From Phytopseudomonas seleniipraecipitans (lineage in GTDB: Bacteria > Pseudomonadota > Gammaproteobacteria > Pseudomonadales > Pseudomonadaceae): a stretch of DNA of 64,000 bases. The translations under genes were made by a program, and so were the position numbers. The stretch lies in contig NZ_FNBM01000010.1 of the NCBI RefSeq assembly GCF_900102335.1, positions 62,001-126,000 on the forward strand, written 5' to 3'. A model generated the notes under the pieces. It ran no database searches. It saw only the letters and a program-made list of their open reading frames with translations, and was not told the DNA's origin. Each line of letters opens with the position of its first letter. Position 1 is the stretch's first letter. Shown here piece by piece: positions 26,997 to 35,488 of the stretch.

Positions 26997-27030
26997 CGCC
27001 CGGCCCTCGCGAGAGGCCGGGCGTTTTGTT
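26997..27030 (+). terminator. Intrinsic terminator after UPF0114 gene
   Basis: Nine-base stem CGCCCGGCC/GGCCGGGCG followed by TTTTGTT. Confidence 0.85.
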
Positions 27031-27082
27031 ATCTGCGTGGTGGCGGTCGTATAGTGACGTTTCCAAACACCGAGGACATGCC

Positions 27083-27388
27083 ATGACGTTGCCCGAATTG
27101 CTGCGCTCCGCGCGTGAAGGCGCGGTAAGCGAGCTCGAACTGATTTCCCTGGAAGGCGGCATCTACCTGCTGCAGATTCTCGGTGCTGAGCAACGTAGCT
27201 ACCTGGTGGACAGCACAGGGCGCAACCAGCACCTGCGTTCGGTCGAGCATGCCCGTGATCTGCTGCAGGAGCTGCCGGAAGTGCCACTGTTTCTGGTGCA
27301 CGCGTCGGCCTACGACGAAATGTGCGGCCTGCCCGCGGGCTCCCGTGACGCACTGCGAGTGCCGGTCGGCCTGCGCAGCCGCTGGTGA
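27083..27388 (+). CDS. DUF6482-family small protein
   Basis: A 101-residue protein starting at ATG 27083 (CGAGGAC upstream). The run LISLEGGIYLLQILG, then LLQELPEVPLFLVHASAYDEMCGLP, matches the DUF6482 pattern found in Pseudomonas (PA4573-like). No known activity. It sits 66 bases before fklB in the same direction and may be co-transcribed with it. Confidence 0.75.
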   Translation: MTLPELLRSAREGAVSELELISLEGGIYLLQILGAEQRSYLVDSTGRNQHLRSVEHARDLLQELPEVPLFLVHASAYDEMCGLPAGSRDALRVPVGLRSRW

Positions 27389-27454
27389 GCCGCAGGCCGT
27401 GGCTGGAACCGTGATAGGCTAGCCGGCCTTTTTTCCAGCTTGCGGAGCGGCGAT

Positions 27455-28072
27455 ATGTCCGAACTCAACCTTTCTACTGACGAAGCACGCGTCAGCTACG
27501 GCATCGGCCGTCAACTCGGTGGCCAGCTGCGCGACAACCCGCCGCCCGGCGTTAGCCTCGACGCCGTTCTGGCTGGTCTGGCCGATGCCTTCGCCGGTCA
27601 GCAAAGCCGTGTCGGCGAAGCCGAACTGTCGGCCAGCTTCCAGGTGATCCGTGATGTCATGCAGGCCGAAGCCAAGGCCAAAGCCGACGCGGCTGCCGGG
27701 GCTGGCCTGGCCTTCCTGGCGGAAAACGCCAAACGTGACGGCATCACCGTGCTGGCGTCCGGGTTGCAGTACGAAGTGCTGACCGCAGGCGAGGGCGCCA
27801 AGCCATCGCGCGAAGACAGCGTGCGCACTCACTACCATGGCACCCTGATCGACGGCAGCGTTTTCGACAGCTCCTACGAGCGTGGCCAGCCAGCCGAGTT
27901 TCCGGTTGGTGGCGTAATCGCTGGCTGGACCGAGGCTCTGCAGCTGATGGGCACTGGCAGCAAATGGCGCCTGTACGTACCGAGCGAGCTGGCTTACGGC
28001 GCTCAGGGCGTTGGCAGCATCCCACCGCACAGCGTGCTGGTGTTTGATGTAGAGCTGCTGGACATCCTGTAA
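27455..28072 (+). CDS. fklB: FKBP-type peptidyl-prolyl isomerase, FklB-like
   Basis: A 205-residue protein with the N-terminal dimerisation helices of the FklB/Mip group (about 1-95) and a C-terminal FKBP domain (about 100-204: VRTHYHGTLIDGSVFDSSYERG, then IPPHSVLVFDVELL). ATG 27455 follows GCGGAG. There is no signal peptide, so the protein is cytoplasmic. It isomerises X-proline bonds during folding. PA4572 by synteny. Confidence 0.92.
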   Translation: MSELNLSTDEARVSYGIGRQLGGQLRDNPPPGVSLDAVLAGLADAFAGQQSRVGEAELSASFQVIRDVMQAEAKAKADAAAGAGLAFLAENAKRDGITVLASGLQYEVLTAGEGAKPSREDSVRTHYHGTLIDGSVFDSSYERGQPAEFPVGGVIAGWTEALQLMGTGSKWRLYVPSELAYGAQGVGSIPPHSVLVFDVELLDIL

Positions 28073-28145
28073 GTATCAACTGCGCAGCGCCTGTTATCAG
28101 GTCGCTGCGCCGCCTTGCTCTTCATGGCGAGGCGGCCGTTACCTG

Positions 28146-28379
28146 TCACGGGCGCAAGGCTCGTGAATAGCAGTACAGGAACAGGCTGCGGACCAGCTCC
28201 TTGAGCACCAGCGGCTCGCTGGAATTCAGCTCATGCAAGTCCAGATCACCCTGTTTGCGCAGCTCATCCAATGCGTCTTCCTCGAGCACAGCGCACACTT
28301 CGCCTGTTTCCCGGTGGAGGATGCGCAGATACGGGTGAGGGCGATCCAGCCAGGCGTCTATCAAGTAAGTCATGCTCAT
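28146..28379 (-). CDS. PA4570-like small protein under a Fur box
   Basis: A 77-residue acidic protein of unknown function with no membrane segment or known domain. It is recognised mainly from its place between fklB and ispB. A Fur-box-like palindrome lies 22-41 bases upstream of its start, so iron starvation should induce it; PA4570 of P. aeruginosa is, as I recall, an iron-regulated gene, which agrees. Its shortness and single-gene setting suggest a small regulatory or binding role, but nothing in sequence shows this. Confidence 0.75.
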   Translation of the reverse strand: MSMTYLIDAWLDRPHPYLRILHRETGEVCAVLEEDALDELRKQGDLDLHELNSSEPLVLKELVRSLFLYCYSRALRP

Positions 28380-28401
28380 ATCTCCCTGCTTAGTGGTTGA
28401 T

Positions 28402-28420
28402 ATGAGAATAATTCTTATTA
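28402..28420 (-). promoter_or_regulatory. Fur box before the PA4570-like gene
   Basis: The A+T-rich palindrome TGAGAATAATTCTTATTA matches the Fur core TGATAATNATTATCA at 11 of 14 fixed positions. It lies in the expected promoter zone of the minus-strand gene ending at 28379 and stands out in a G+C-rich background. Fur with ferrous iron would repress from it. Confidence 0.7.
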
Positions 28421-28521
28421 CGTTAATAGCAAGGATTAATCGGTCCCTTTCGTCGATCCGGCAGCAGGTACGGTTCAGCCTTTAGCTGACGGAACGTCTG
28501 CCCATAAAAAATCGCAGGCAC

Positions 28522-28550
28522 AAAAAAGCCCGTCACGGGGACGGGCTTTT
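28522..28550. terminator. Bidirectional intrinsic terminator next to ispB
   Basis: Ten-base stem AAAGCCCGTC/GACGGGCTTT with A-run on one side and T-run on the other. It serves ispB, whose stop is 16 bases away on the minus strand. Confidence 0.85.
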
Positions 28551-28565
28551 CGCAGCCTGCGGAGC

Positions 28566-29534
28566 TTAGTGAGTGCGTGCAACAGCGAAGTGGCTGAGCT
28601 CCACCAGAGCGTCGCGGTATTGGCTGGCGGGCAGGACCTCCAGGCAGGCGATGGCACGCTCCGCGTAGTCACGTGCCAGGTTGGCGGTGTAATCCAGCGC
28701 ACCGGCGGCTTCCACCGCGTTGCGGATGCTTTCTAGGTCTTCCAGGCCGCCTTTCTGAATCGCCTGGCGCACCAGCGCGGCTTGCTCGGGCTTGCCCTCG
28801 CGCATGGTGTAGATCAGCGGCAGGGTGGGTTTGCCTTCAGCCAGGTCGTCGCCGACGTTCTTGCCCAGGGTGGCGGCGTCGCCTTTATAGTCGAGCAGGT
28901 CATCGACCAGTTGAAAGGCAACGCCCAGATGATCACCGAAGGTGCGCAGCGCTTCGTTCTGTTCGGGGGTGGCGTTGGCCAGTGCGGCAGCGCTCTGGGT
29001 CGACGCTTCGAACAACATGGCGGTCTTGCCGCGGATGACTTCCATGTAGGTTTCTTCGCTGGTGCTGGCGTCGCGGATCTTGGTCAACTGCAGCACTTCG
29101 CCTTCGGCGATCACTCGGGTGGCCTTGGCGAGAATCTTCATCACCGGCATGCAGCCGAGCTCGACCATCATTTCGAACGAGCGGGAATACAGGAAGTCGC
29201 CCACCAGGACGCTTGGCGCATTGCCCCATTGGGCGTTGGCGGTAGTGCGGCCACGGCGCATGTCGGACATGTCGACCACGTCGTCATGCAGCAGGGTGGC
29301 GGTGTGCAGGAATTCGATGGTGGCGGCCAAAAGGCGCAGCCGGTCATCGTTCAGGCCCAGAGCCTTGCCACTGAGCAGCACCAGCAGCGGGCGCAGGCGC
29401 TTGCCGCCGGCGGAAATGATGTAGTCGCCGATCTTCTCGACCAGCGGGACGCGGGAAACCAGCTGTTGACGAATAATGCCGTCCACGGCGGTGAAATCAT
29501 CCGCTACCACACTGTAAAAAGCCTGGGGTTGCAT
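28566..29534 (-). CDS. ispB: Octaprenyl diphosphate synthase
   Basis: A 322-residue trans-prenyltransferase with the first aspartate-rich motif LLHDDVVDMSDMRRG and the second LVDDLLDYKGD. It makes the polyprenyl side chain of ubiquinone. The ATG at 29534 begins MQPQAFY as in homologues, but its AGGAG is 12 bases away; a GTG at 29543 is only 3 bases from it, so the true start is not settled. It is divergent from rplU, as in other gamma-proteobacteria. Confidence 0.92.
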   Translation of the reverse strand: MQPQAFYSVVADDFTAVDGIIRQQLVSRVPLVEKIGDYIISAGGKRLRPLLVLLSGKALGLNDDRLRLLAATIEFLHTATLLHDDVVDMSDMRRGRTTANAQWGNAPSVLVGDFLYSRSFEMMVELGCMPVMKILAKATRVIAEGEVLQLTKIRDASTSEETYMEVIRGKTAMLFEASTQSAAALANATPEQNEALRTFGDHLGVAFQLVDDLLDYKGDAATLGKNVGDDLAEGKPTLPLIYTMREGKPEQAALVRQAIQKGGLEDLESIRNAVEAAGALDYTANLARDYAERAIACLEVLPASQYRDALVELSHFAVARTH

Positions 29535-29572
29535 CAGCGACACGTGCTCCTTCTAGATTGCGCGGCATGTTA

Positions 29573-29602
29573 GGGGCTGTTGGCGTTTCAGCGCAAGCCG
29601 AA
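29573..29602 (+). repeat. Solo end of the 18.9-kb MITE-like family
   Basis: GGGGCTGTTGGCGTTTCAGC followed by GCAAGCCG matches the left end of the element at 18940 in most positions (one change in the first 18). No inverted right end is found before rplU, so this is a lone end or a decayed copy in the ispB-rplU gap. Confidence 0.5.
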
Positions 29603-29679
29603 GGGCCGCCCCGGGCTTTGCAGAATGCGACTGGCTCGCTGCGCATGGGGCAGGCTGTCGAGGCGGTTGCTCGCGGCGC

Positions 29680-29708
29680 TTGCGCCACTTCGGGTGCTTG
29701 CGTACAAT
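29680..29708 (+). promoter_or_regulatory. Sigma-70-type promoter of rplU-rpmA
   Basis: TTGCGC at 29680-29685 and TACAAT at 29703-29708, with an ideal 17-base spacer, 137 bases upstream of the rplU start. The implied 5' leader of about 130 bases (29715-29845) contains no gene; it could host translational feedback but no known motif was recognised. Confidence 0.65.
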
Positions 29709-29845
29709 CGCGCACCCTGAACTTCCCCCTGGGTATTTCCCTGCCTTACGCAATTGCAAGGGTGTCCTTTAGGCCCCAAGCAGCCATGCCAGCCGACACT
29801 TATCCCTATAAAGCGCTGGGTGAGCAGGATTAACGGAGATTTACC

Positions 29846-30157
29846 ATGTACGCAGTAATTGTAACCGGTGGCAAGCAATACAAAGTCACCGAAGGCGAAT
29901 ACCTCAAGGTCGAGAAACTGGAAATCGCCACTGGCGAAGCCGTTACTTTCGACCGCGTGTTGCTGATCGGCAACGGTGACGACGTGACCATCGGTGGTCC
30001 GGTCATCGAGGGCGCCACGGTGTCGGCTGAAGTCGTTTCGCAAGGTCGTCACGATAAAGTCACCATCATCAAGTTCCGCCGTCGTAAGCACCACATGAAG
30101 CGTCAGGGCCACCGTCAGTGGTTCACTGAGATCAAAATCACCGGTATTCAGGCCTGA
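29846..30157 (+). CDS. rplU: 50S ribosomal protein L21
   Basis: A 103-residue protein with the L21 signature near the C-terminus (IIKFRRRKHHMKRQGHRQ) and the N-terminal MYAVIVTGGKQYKV. It binds 23S rRNA in the large subunit. The Shine-Dalgarno is ACGGAG. First gene of the rplU-rpmA unit. Confidence 0.97.
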   Translation: MYAVIVTGGKQYKVTEGEYLKVEKLEIATGEAVTFDRVLLIGNGDDVTIGGPVIEGATVSAEVVSQGRHDKVTIIKFRRRKHHMKRQGHRQWFTEIKITGIQA

Positions 30158-30195
30158 TTCGTCTCGTCTGAGCCCTTTATAGGAGTATTGAACTC

Positions 30196-30453
30196 ATGGC
30201 ACACAAAAAAGCTGGCGGTAGTACCCGCAACGGTCGCGACTCAGAAGCCAAACGCCTTGGCGTGAAGATGTATGGCGGCCAGAAAATCATTCCTGGCAAC
30301 ATCATCGTGCGTCAGCGCGGCACCCAGTTCCACGCCGGTTATGGCGTTGGCATGGGTAAGGATCACACCCTCTTCGCGAAAATCGAAGGCGTGATCAAGT
30401 TTGAAGTAAAAGGCGCCTTCGGTCGTCGTTACGTGAGCGTCGTCGCGGCCTAA
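30196..30453 (+). CDS. rpmA: 50S ribosomal protein L27
   Basis: An 85-residue protein with the N-terminal MAHKKAGGSTRNGRDS and GGQKIIPGNIIVRQRGT signature of L27, whose tail reaches the peptidyl-transferase centre. It lies 38 bases after rplU with TAGGAG before the ATG, and is followed by a terminator. The N-terminus shows no cleavage extension of the Firmicutes type. Confidence 0.97.
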   Translation: MAHKKAGGSTRNGRDSEAKRLGVKMYGGQKIIPGNIIVRQRGTQFHAGYGVGMGKDHTLFAKIEGVIKFEVKGAFGRRYVSVVAA

Positions 30454-30470
30454 TCGCGAAGTTGCTGGAA

Positions 30471-30499
30471 AAGCCCCGTCCTGCGACGGGGCTTTTTTG
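30471..30499 (+). terminator. Intrinsic terminator after rpmA
   Basis: Ten-base stem AAGCCCCGTC/GACGGGGCTT with a 4-base loop followed by a T-run, 17 bases after the rpmA stop. Confidence 0.9.
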
Positions 30500-30672
30500 T
30501 TTCTGTATCCTAGCGTGGTGTTTTTGCTTTTCTATCCGAAAAGCATCAGGTTGCGCGTGCGTGGGTTCTTGCCAAACTGTCCTGGGGTAATTGCGGGCGG
30601 TTTCAGGGCAATTTTGCAAGCACCCGGTGTTCCTTGTTTCAGTGACCCGCGTTTTAGGCGGGAGGCGTACCC

Positions 30673-31896
30673 ATGAAATTCGTCGATGAAGTATCGATTT
30701 CTGTAAAAGCTGGTGATGGTGGCAACGGCATGATGAGCTTCCGTCGTGAGAAGTTCATCGAGAACGGTGGCCCCAACGGCGGTGATGGTGGTGACGGCGG
30801 CTCGATTTATATCGAGGCTGCCGCCAACCTCAATACGTTGGTGGACTACCGTTATACCCGTCGCTTCCAGGCGCCGAATGGTGATAAGGGTGGCAGCACC
30901 GATTGCACCGGGGCGAAAGGCGAGGACCTGATCTTGCCGGTGCCGATTGGTACCACGGTGATCGATGCCGGTACCCAGGAAGTGATTGGCGACCTGACCA
31001 GGGCCGGGCAGCGCCTGTTGGTCGCGCAAGGTGGCTGGCATGGTCTCGGCAATACGCGCTTCAAATCCAGCACCAACCGTGCGCCGCGGCAGACCACGCC
31101 AGGTAAGCCAGGCGATGCGCGTGACCTCAAGCTGGAGCTGAAAGTGCTGGCGGACGTCGGCCTGCTTGGCCTGCCGAATGCGGGCAAGAGTACCTTTATC
31201 CGTGCGGTTTCGGCTGCCAAGCCGAAGGTTGCCGACTATCCCTTTACCACGTTGATCCCGAACCTGGGTGTGGTCAGTGTTGATCGCTACAAGAGTTTCG
31301 TGGTCGCCGACATTCCAGGGCTGATCGAGGGGGCTTCCGACGGTGCGGGCCTGGGTATTCGCTTCCTTAAGCATTTGTCACGTACTCGCTTGCTGCTGCA
31401 CCTCGTCGACATGGCGCCGCTGGATCTGACCGATCCCGCTGAGGCCGCGGCTACCATCGTTGCCGAACTGACCAAGTTCAGCCCGTCGCTGGCTGAGCGC
31501 GAGCGTTGGCTGGTGCTCAACAAGGCCGACCAGATGCTCGATGAGGAGCAACAGGCACGGGTCGCTGAGATTGTCGCGCGGATCGAGTGGACGGGCCCCG
31601 TGTACGTAGTCTCTGCGCTGGCGCGCGAAGGTACCGAGCAGCTGTGCTACGACATCATGGACTTCCTCGAAGCGCGCGCTGAGCGCATTCAGGAAAACCC
31701 GGAATATGCCGCTGAGCTGGCCGAGCTCGATACGCGTATCGAAGATGAGGCGCGTGCCCAGTTGCAGGCGCTGGATGACAAGCGCGCCTTGCGCCGCACC
31801 GGCGTGCGGGCTGTTGCTGATGTCGATGAAGACGACAGCTTCTGGGATCAGGAAGATGAAGAGGACGGCCCGGAAATCATTTACGTCCGGGATTGA
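30673..31896 (+). CDS. obgE: GTPase Obg/CgtA
   Basis: A 407-residue GTPase with a glycine-rich Obg fold (1-158, GGDGGDGGS), a G domain with G1 GLPNAGKST (about 166-174), G3 DIPGLIEG, G4 NKAD and an acidic C-tail (EDDSFWDQEDEEDG). Obg couples ribosome assembly to growth and the stringent response. It follows rpmA after a terminator, so it may have its own promoter in 30500-30672. Confidence 0.96.
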   Translation: MKFVDEVSISVKAGDGGNGMMSFRREKFIENGGPNGGDGGDGGSIYIEAAANLNTLVDYRYTRRFQAPNGDKGGSTDCTGAKGEDLILPVPIGTTVIDAGTQEVIGDLTRAGQRLLVAQGGWHGLGNTRFKSSTNRAPRQTTPGKPGDARDLKLELKVLADVGLLGLPNAGKSTFIRAVSAAKPKVADYPFTTLIPNLGVVSVDRYKSFVVADIPGLIEGASDGAGLGIRFLKHLSRTRLLLHLVDMAPLDLTDPAEAAATIVAELTKFSPSLAERERWLVLNKADQMLDEEQQARVAEIVARIEWTGPVYVVSALAREGTEQLCYDIMDFLEARAERIQENPEYAAELAELDTRIEDEARAQLQALDDKRALRRTGVRAVADVDEDDSFWDQEDEEDGPEIIYVRD

Positions 31897-31907
31897 TTGG
31901 ACGACAG

Positions 31908-31932
31908 ACGCCGCTTTATAGCGGCGTTTTTG
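31908..31932 (+). terminator. Intrinsic terminator after obgE
   Basis: Seven-base stem ACGCCGC/GCGGCGT with a 6-base loop and a TTTTT run, 12 bases after the obgE stop. It lies 66 bases before proB. Confidence 0.85.
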
Positions 31933-31997
31933 TAGGTTCTGAGCGTGGCCGCCGGCGACGGCTGGCGATAGTGTGCTTCTGGCTAGGGTTGGAAAAC

Positions 31998-33116
31998 ATG
32001 CGTGACAAGGTAAGTGGTGCGCAGCGCTGGGTGGTGAAGATCGGCAGTGCTTTGCTGACCGCCGATGGCAAAGGGTTGGACCGCGCCGCCATGGCGGTGT
32101 GGGTCGAGCAGATGGTTGCGCTGCGAGCGCAGGGCGTGGAGTTGGTGTTGGTGTCGTCCGGCGCGGTTGCGGCCGGTATGAGTCGCCTCGGCTGGACCGT
32201 CCGCCCGAGCGCCATTCACGAATTGCAGGCGGCCGCTGCCATCGGTCAGATGGGATTGGTGCAGGCCTGGGAGTCGAGCTTTGCCGAGCACGGCCGGCGC
32301 ACTGCGCAGGTGCTGCTGACGCACGACGACCTGTCCGATCGCAAGCGCTACCTGAACGCACGCAGCACGCTGCGTACGCTGGTCGATCTCGATGTGGTGC
32401 CAGTGATCAACGAGAACGACACCGTGGTGACCGACGGCATCCGTTTCGGTGACAACGACACCCTGGCGGCGCTGGTTGCCAACCTGGTGGAAGCCGATCT
32501 GCTGGTGATCCTCACCGACCGCGACGGCATGTTCGACGCCGACCCGCGCAACAATCCCAATGCCCAGTTGATTCATGAAGCGCGTGCCGATGATCCGGCG
32601 CTTGATGCCGTGGCCGGTGGGGTGGGTGGTGCGCTGGGGCGTGGCGGCATGCAGACCAAGCTGCGTGCTGCGCGACTGGCAGCACGCTCCGGCGCGCACA
32701 CTGTGATTGTTGGCGGCGCCATCGAGCAGGTGCTGGCCCGGCTTAAGGCGGGCGAGCTGCTGGGCACCTTGCTGATTCCCGAGCGCGGCATGCTCGCTGC
32801 GCGCAAGCAGTGGCTGGCCGGGCATTTGCAAACCCGCGGCACGCTGGTGCTCGACGCCGGTGCGGTCAATGCGCTGGCTTCGGATCGCAAGAGCCTGCTG
32901 CCGGTGGGTGTGAAAGCCGTGCAAGGCAGTTTCCGTCGCGGTGAGATGGTGGTCTGCGTGGCTGCGGATGGTCGTGAGGTCGCTCGCGGCCTGGCCAACT
33001 ACAGTGCGTTGGAAGCGCAGAAAATCATCGGCCGCCCTTCGGATGAAATCGAGCGGCTGCTGGGCTACGTCGACGAGCCCGAGTTGGTGCATCGCGACAA
33101 TCTGATTCTGGTCTGA
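31998..33116 (+). CDS. proB: Glutamate 5-kinase
   Basis: A 372-residue protein. The amino-acid kinase domain (about 8-260) begins WVVKIGSALLT and has SSGAVAAG and the NENDTV motif; a C-terminal PUA domain covers about 275-365. It phosphorylates glutamate in the first step of proline synthesis and is probably feedback-inhibited by proline. The ATG at 31998 follows a weak GGAA; an upstream frame continues but has no family similarity. Confidence 0.95.
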   Translation: MRDKVSGAQRWVVKIGSALLTADGKGLDRAAMAVWVEQMVALRAQGVELVLVSSGAVAAGMSRLGWTVRPSAIHELQAAAAIGQMGLVQAWESSFAEHGRRTAQVLLTHDDLSDRKRYLNARSTLRTLVDLDVVPVINENDTVVTDGIRFGDNDTLAALVANLVEADLLVILTDRDGMFDADPRNNPNAQLIHEARADDPALDAVAGGVGGALGRGGMQTKLRAARLAARSGAHTVIVGGAIEQVLARLKAGELLGTLLIPERGMLAARKQWLAGHLQTRGTLVLDAGAVNALASDRKSLLPVGVKAVQGSFRRGEMVVCVAADGREVARGLANYSALEAQKIIGRPSDEIERLLGYVDEPELVHRDNLILV

Positions 33117-33133
33117 CTGTGAGGAAGGTGGCG

Positions 33134-33598
33134 ATGCGTAGGCTTCTTTTGATTGCCGCGGCGATGATGGCGTTGCCGCTCGGTGCTGCGGCCGAAGAGA
33201 TCGGGCAGGTCTCCACCGTGTTCAAGTGGGTGGGGCCGAACGACAAGATAGTGGTCGAGGCATTCGATGACCCCAAGGTGGCGGGTGTGACCTGCTACCT
33301 GTCGCGCGCCAAGACCGGCGGCGTGAAGGGCGGTCTCGGTTTGGCCGAGGATCGCGCCGAGGCGTCGATTGCCTGCCGCCAGGTCGGAGCCATCAGCTTC
33401 TCGGGCGAACTCAAGGACGGCGAAGAGGTGTTCCGCGAGCGCACGTCGCTGGTGTTCAAGACCATGCAGGTCGTGCGCTTTTTCGATGAGAAACGCAACA
33501 CCCTGGTGTATCTGGTCTACAGTGACCGCATCATCGAAGGCAGCCCGCAGAATGCGGTAACTGCCATCCCGATTCTGCCCTGGGCGCAAGCGCGCTAA
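33134..33598 (+). CDS. creA: CreA-family secreted protein
   Basis: A 154-residue protein with a Sec signal peptide (RRLLLIAAAMMALPLGAAA, cleavage near 21) and the CreA-family body (EEIGQVSTVFKWVGPNDKI, CYLSRAKTGGVKGG). It is chosen to start at ATG 33134, 5 bases after AGGAAGG, rather than at the GTG overlapping the proB stop. A periplasmic role is expected; the function is unknown. Confidence 0.85.
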   Translation: MRRLLLIAAAMMALPLGAAAEEIGQVSTVFKWVGPNDKIVVEAFDDPKVAGVTCYLSRAKTGGVKGGLGLAEDRAEASIACRQVGAISFSGELKDGEEVFRERTSLVFKTMQVVRFFDEKRNTLVYLVYSDRIIEGSPQNAVTAIPILPWAQAR

Positions 33599-33692
33599 AT
33601 CCTCCGGCATGCGACAGGCTTTCAGTGCCCGTTACATTGCGCTCGGGTGCGAGGGCGTGTGCCCGCGCACCCTCTCCCATCATGACCGGTGC

Positions 33693-35318
33693 TCAGATCC
33701 GGAAGCGTGCGACCAGCGTGTTGAGGTCCACGGCCAGGCGCGACAGCTCCTGGCTGGCGGCGCTGGTCTGGTTGGCACCGGCGGATGTCTGCAGTGACAG
33801 GTCGCGGATGTTTACAAGGTTGCGATCGACTTCCCGGGCGACCTGCGCCTGCTCTTCCGAGGCGCTGGCGATAACCAGGTTACGCTCGTTGATCATTGCG
33901 ATGGCTTCAGTGATCTGCTCCAGCGCCGTTCCGGCGCCCTTGGCGACTTCCAGCGTGGTGCGTGCCCGATCATTGCTGTTCTGCATGGCGATAACAGTTT
34001 TTTCGGTCCCGCTCTGGATGCCGCCAATCATGCCCTCGATTTCCTGCGTCGATTGTTGCGTGCGATGTGCCAGGGCGCGTACCTCGTCGGCCACCACGGC
34101 AAAGCCGCGGCCCGCATCGCCGGCGCGAGCCGCTTCGATGGCGGCGTTAAGCGCCAGCAGGTTGGTCTGCTCGGCAATCGAGCGGATCACATCCAGCACC
34201 TTGCTGATCTCGCGAATGCGCTCGGCCAGCTGTTCCACTTCGCTGGAGGTGGTGGTCACGTCCTGGGTGAGTTGGTTGATCGAGGCAACCGTTTCGCGGA
34301 CCTGCTGGCTGCCGCGCTGCGCGGTGACGGTGGACTGTTGTGATGCTTCGGACGTGCTTACCGCGTTGCGTGCGACTTCTTCCACGGCAGCGGTCATCTC
34401 GTTGACGGCAGTGGCGGCTTGTTCGATCTCGGTGTTCTGTTGATGCAGCCCGCGAGTAGAGTCCTCGGTGACTGCATGCAGTTCTTCCGACGCCGATGCC
34501 AGCTGGTTGGACGAGTCCGCGATGCTCTGGATGGCAGCGTGCAGGTTCTTCTGCATGGTCTGTAGGGCGCTCATCAGGCGGGCTGGCTCATCGGTGCCTG
34601 TCACGCGTATGGTTTGAGTCAAGTCGCCGCCGGCAATGACTTCGGCGACGCTCAGCGACTCGCGCAGTGGGGCGACAATGCTGCGGGTCAGTAGCACCGC
34701 CAGCAGGATGGTCACGACCAGGCTGATCACGAGGGTGATGACGACCATCCGTTCTGAAGCAATGAATGCTGCCTGGCTGGCGTTCGTCGAGTCCCGTGCA
34801 CCATCGTTGTTGAACTGGGAAATATTGTTCAGCGCTTTGGCCAGCCCGTCGGCGTAACCCGTCAGCGGCCCATTGGCCAGTCGCGTGGCTTCGTCGATGC
34901 GACCGTTCCGAGATGCTGTCACGACCTGTTGCTGCAGGCCGATGTATTGGTCATAGGCTTTACGCAGTTGGTCGAGCAACTCCTGCTCCTGCGCGGAGCT
35001 GACAAGCTTGCTATAAGCGTCGAATCGTCCAGGAATGCTCTGTACCAAGCCGTCGATCACGCTGATGGTGTTACGGCGTTCGGACTCGTCGGTGAGCAAT
35101 ACGCTGCGCAGCGTCAGGGCTCGGATGCGGCCCAGGGTGGTGGAAATACCTTCGGCGGTGGCAAGTGATGGCAGCCAGTTCTCGCGGATCTCCGCCGAGG
35201 CCGCATCCATGCGGTTCATCTGGCTCAAGGCAAACAGGCCAAGCCCTAGAATCAGTGTGGCGAGAATGGCAAAGGCCAGGCCTGCGCGTTTTCCAATATT
35301 GACGTTTCTCAGGTTCAT
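33693..35318 (-). CDS. Methyl-accepting chemotaxis protein, four-helix-bundle sensor
   Basis: A 541-residue chemoreceptor starting at ATG 35318 (MNLRNVNIGKR). Helix 1 is at about 12-32, the periplasmic part (35-190) is all-helical as in 4HB_MCP sensors, helix 2 at about 192-212, HAMP at 213-265 and a cytoplasmic signalling domain with SIAEQTNLLALNAAIEAARA near 390. It lies between creA and rpsT, which are adjacent in PAO1 as I recall, so the gene looks like a lineage-specific insertion. Ligand unknown. Confidence 0.9.
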   Translation of the reverse strand: MNLRNVNIGKRAGLAFAILATLILGLGLFALSQMNRMDAASAEIRENWLPSLATAEGISTTLGRIRALTLRSVLLTDESERRNTISVIDGLVQSIPGRFDAYSKLVSSAQEQELLDQLRKAYDQYIGLQQQVVTASRNGRIDEATRLANGPLTGYADGLAKALNNISQFNNDGARDSTNASQAAFIASERMVVITLVISLVVTILLAVLLTRSIVAPLRESLSVAEVIAGGDLTQTIRVTGTDEPARLMSALQTMQKNLHAAIQSIADSSNQLASASEELHAVTEDSTRGLHQQNTEIEQAATAVNEMTAAVEEVARNAVSTSEASQQSTVTAQRGSQQVRETVASINQLTQDVTTTSSEVEQLAERIREISKVLDVIRSIAEQTNLLALNAAIEAARAGDAGRGFAVVADEVRALAHRTQQSTQEIEGMIGGIQSGTEKTVIAMQNSNDRARTTLEVAKGAGTALEQITEAIAMINERNLVIASASEEQAQVAREVDRNLVNIRDLSLQTSAGANQTSAASQELSRLAVDLNTLVARFRI

Positions 35319-35445
35319 GGCAGGATTCCATTCTTCGTCCACGCATCATGCGTTCGACAATGCCCTCAATATCGGCAGGTAAGTTCAGTGCTTGATAGCC
35401 TAGCTGCCCTCTGGTGGAAATATAGGCGGGCTTTTCTGCAGACAA

Positions 35446-35473
35446 TAAAAAACCGACCCTGGGGTCGGTTTTT
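35446..35473. terminator. Intrinsic terminator of rpsT (bidirectional)
   Basis: Stem AAAACCGACCC/GGGTCGGTTTT with A- and T-runs on either side; it is 15 bases beyond the rpsT stop on the minus strand. Confidence 0.85.
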
Positions 35474-35488
35474 CATGAAGCGGGTCGT

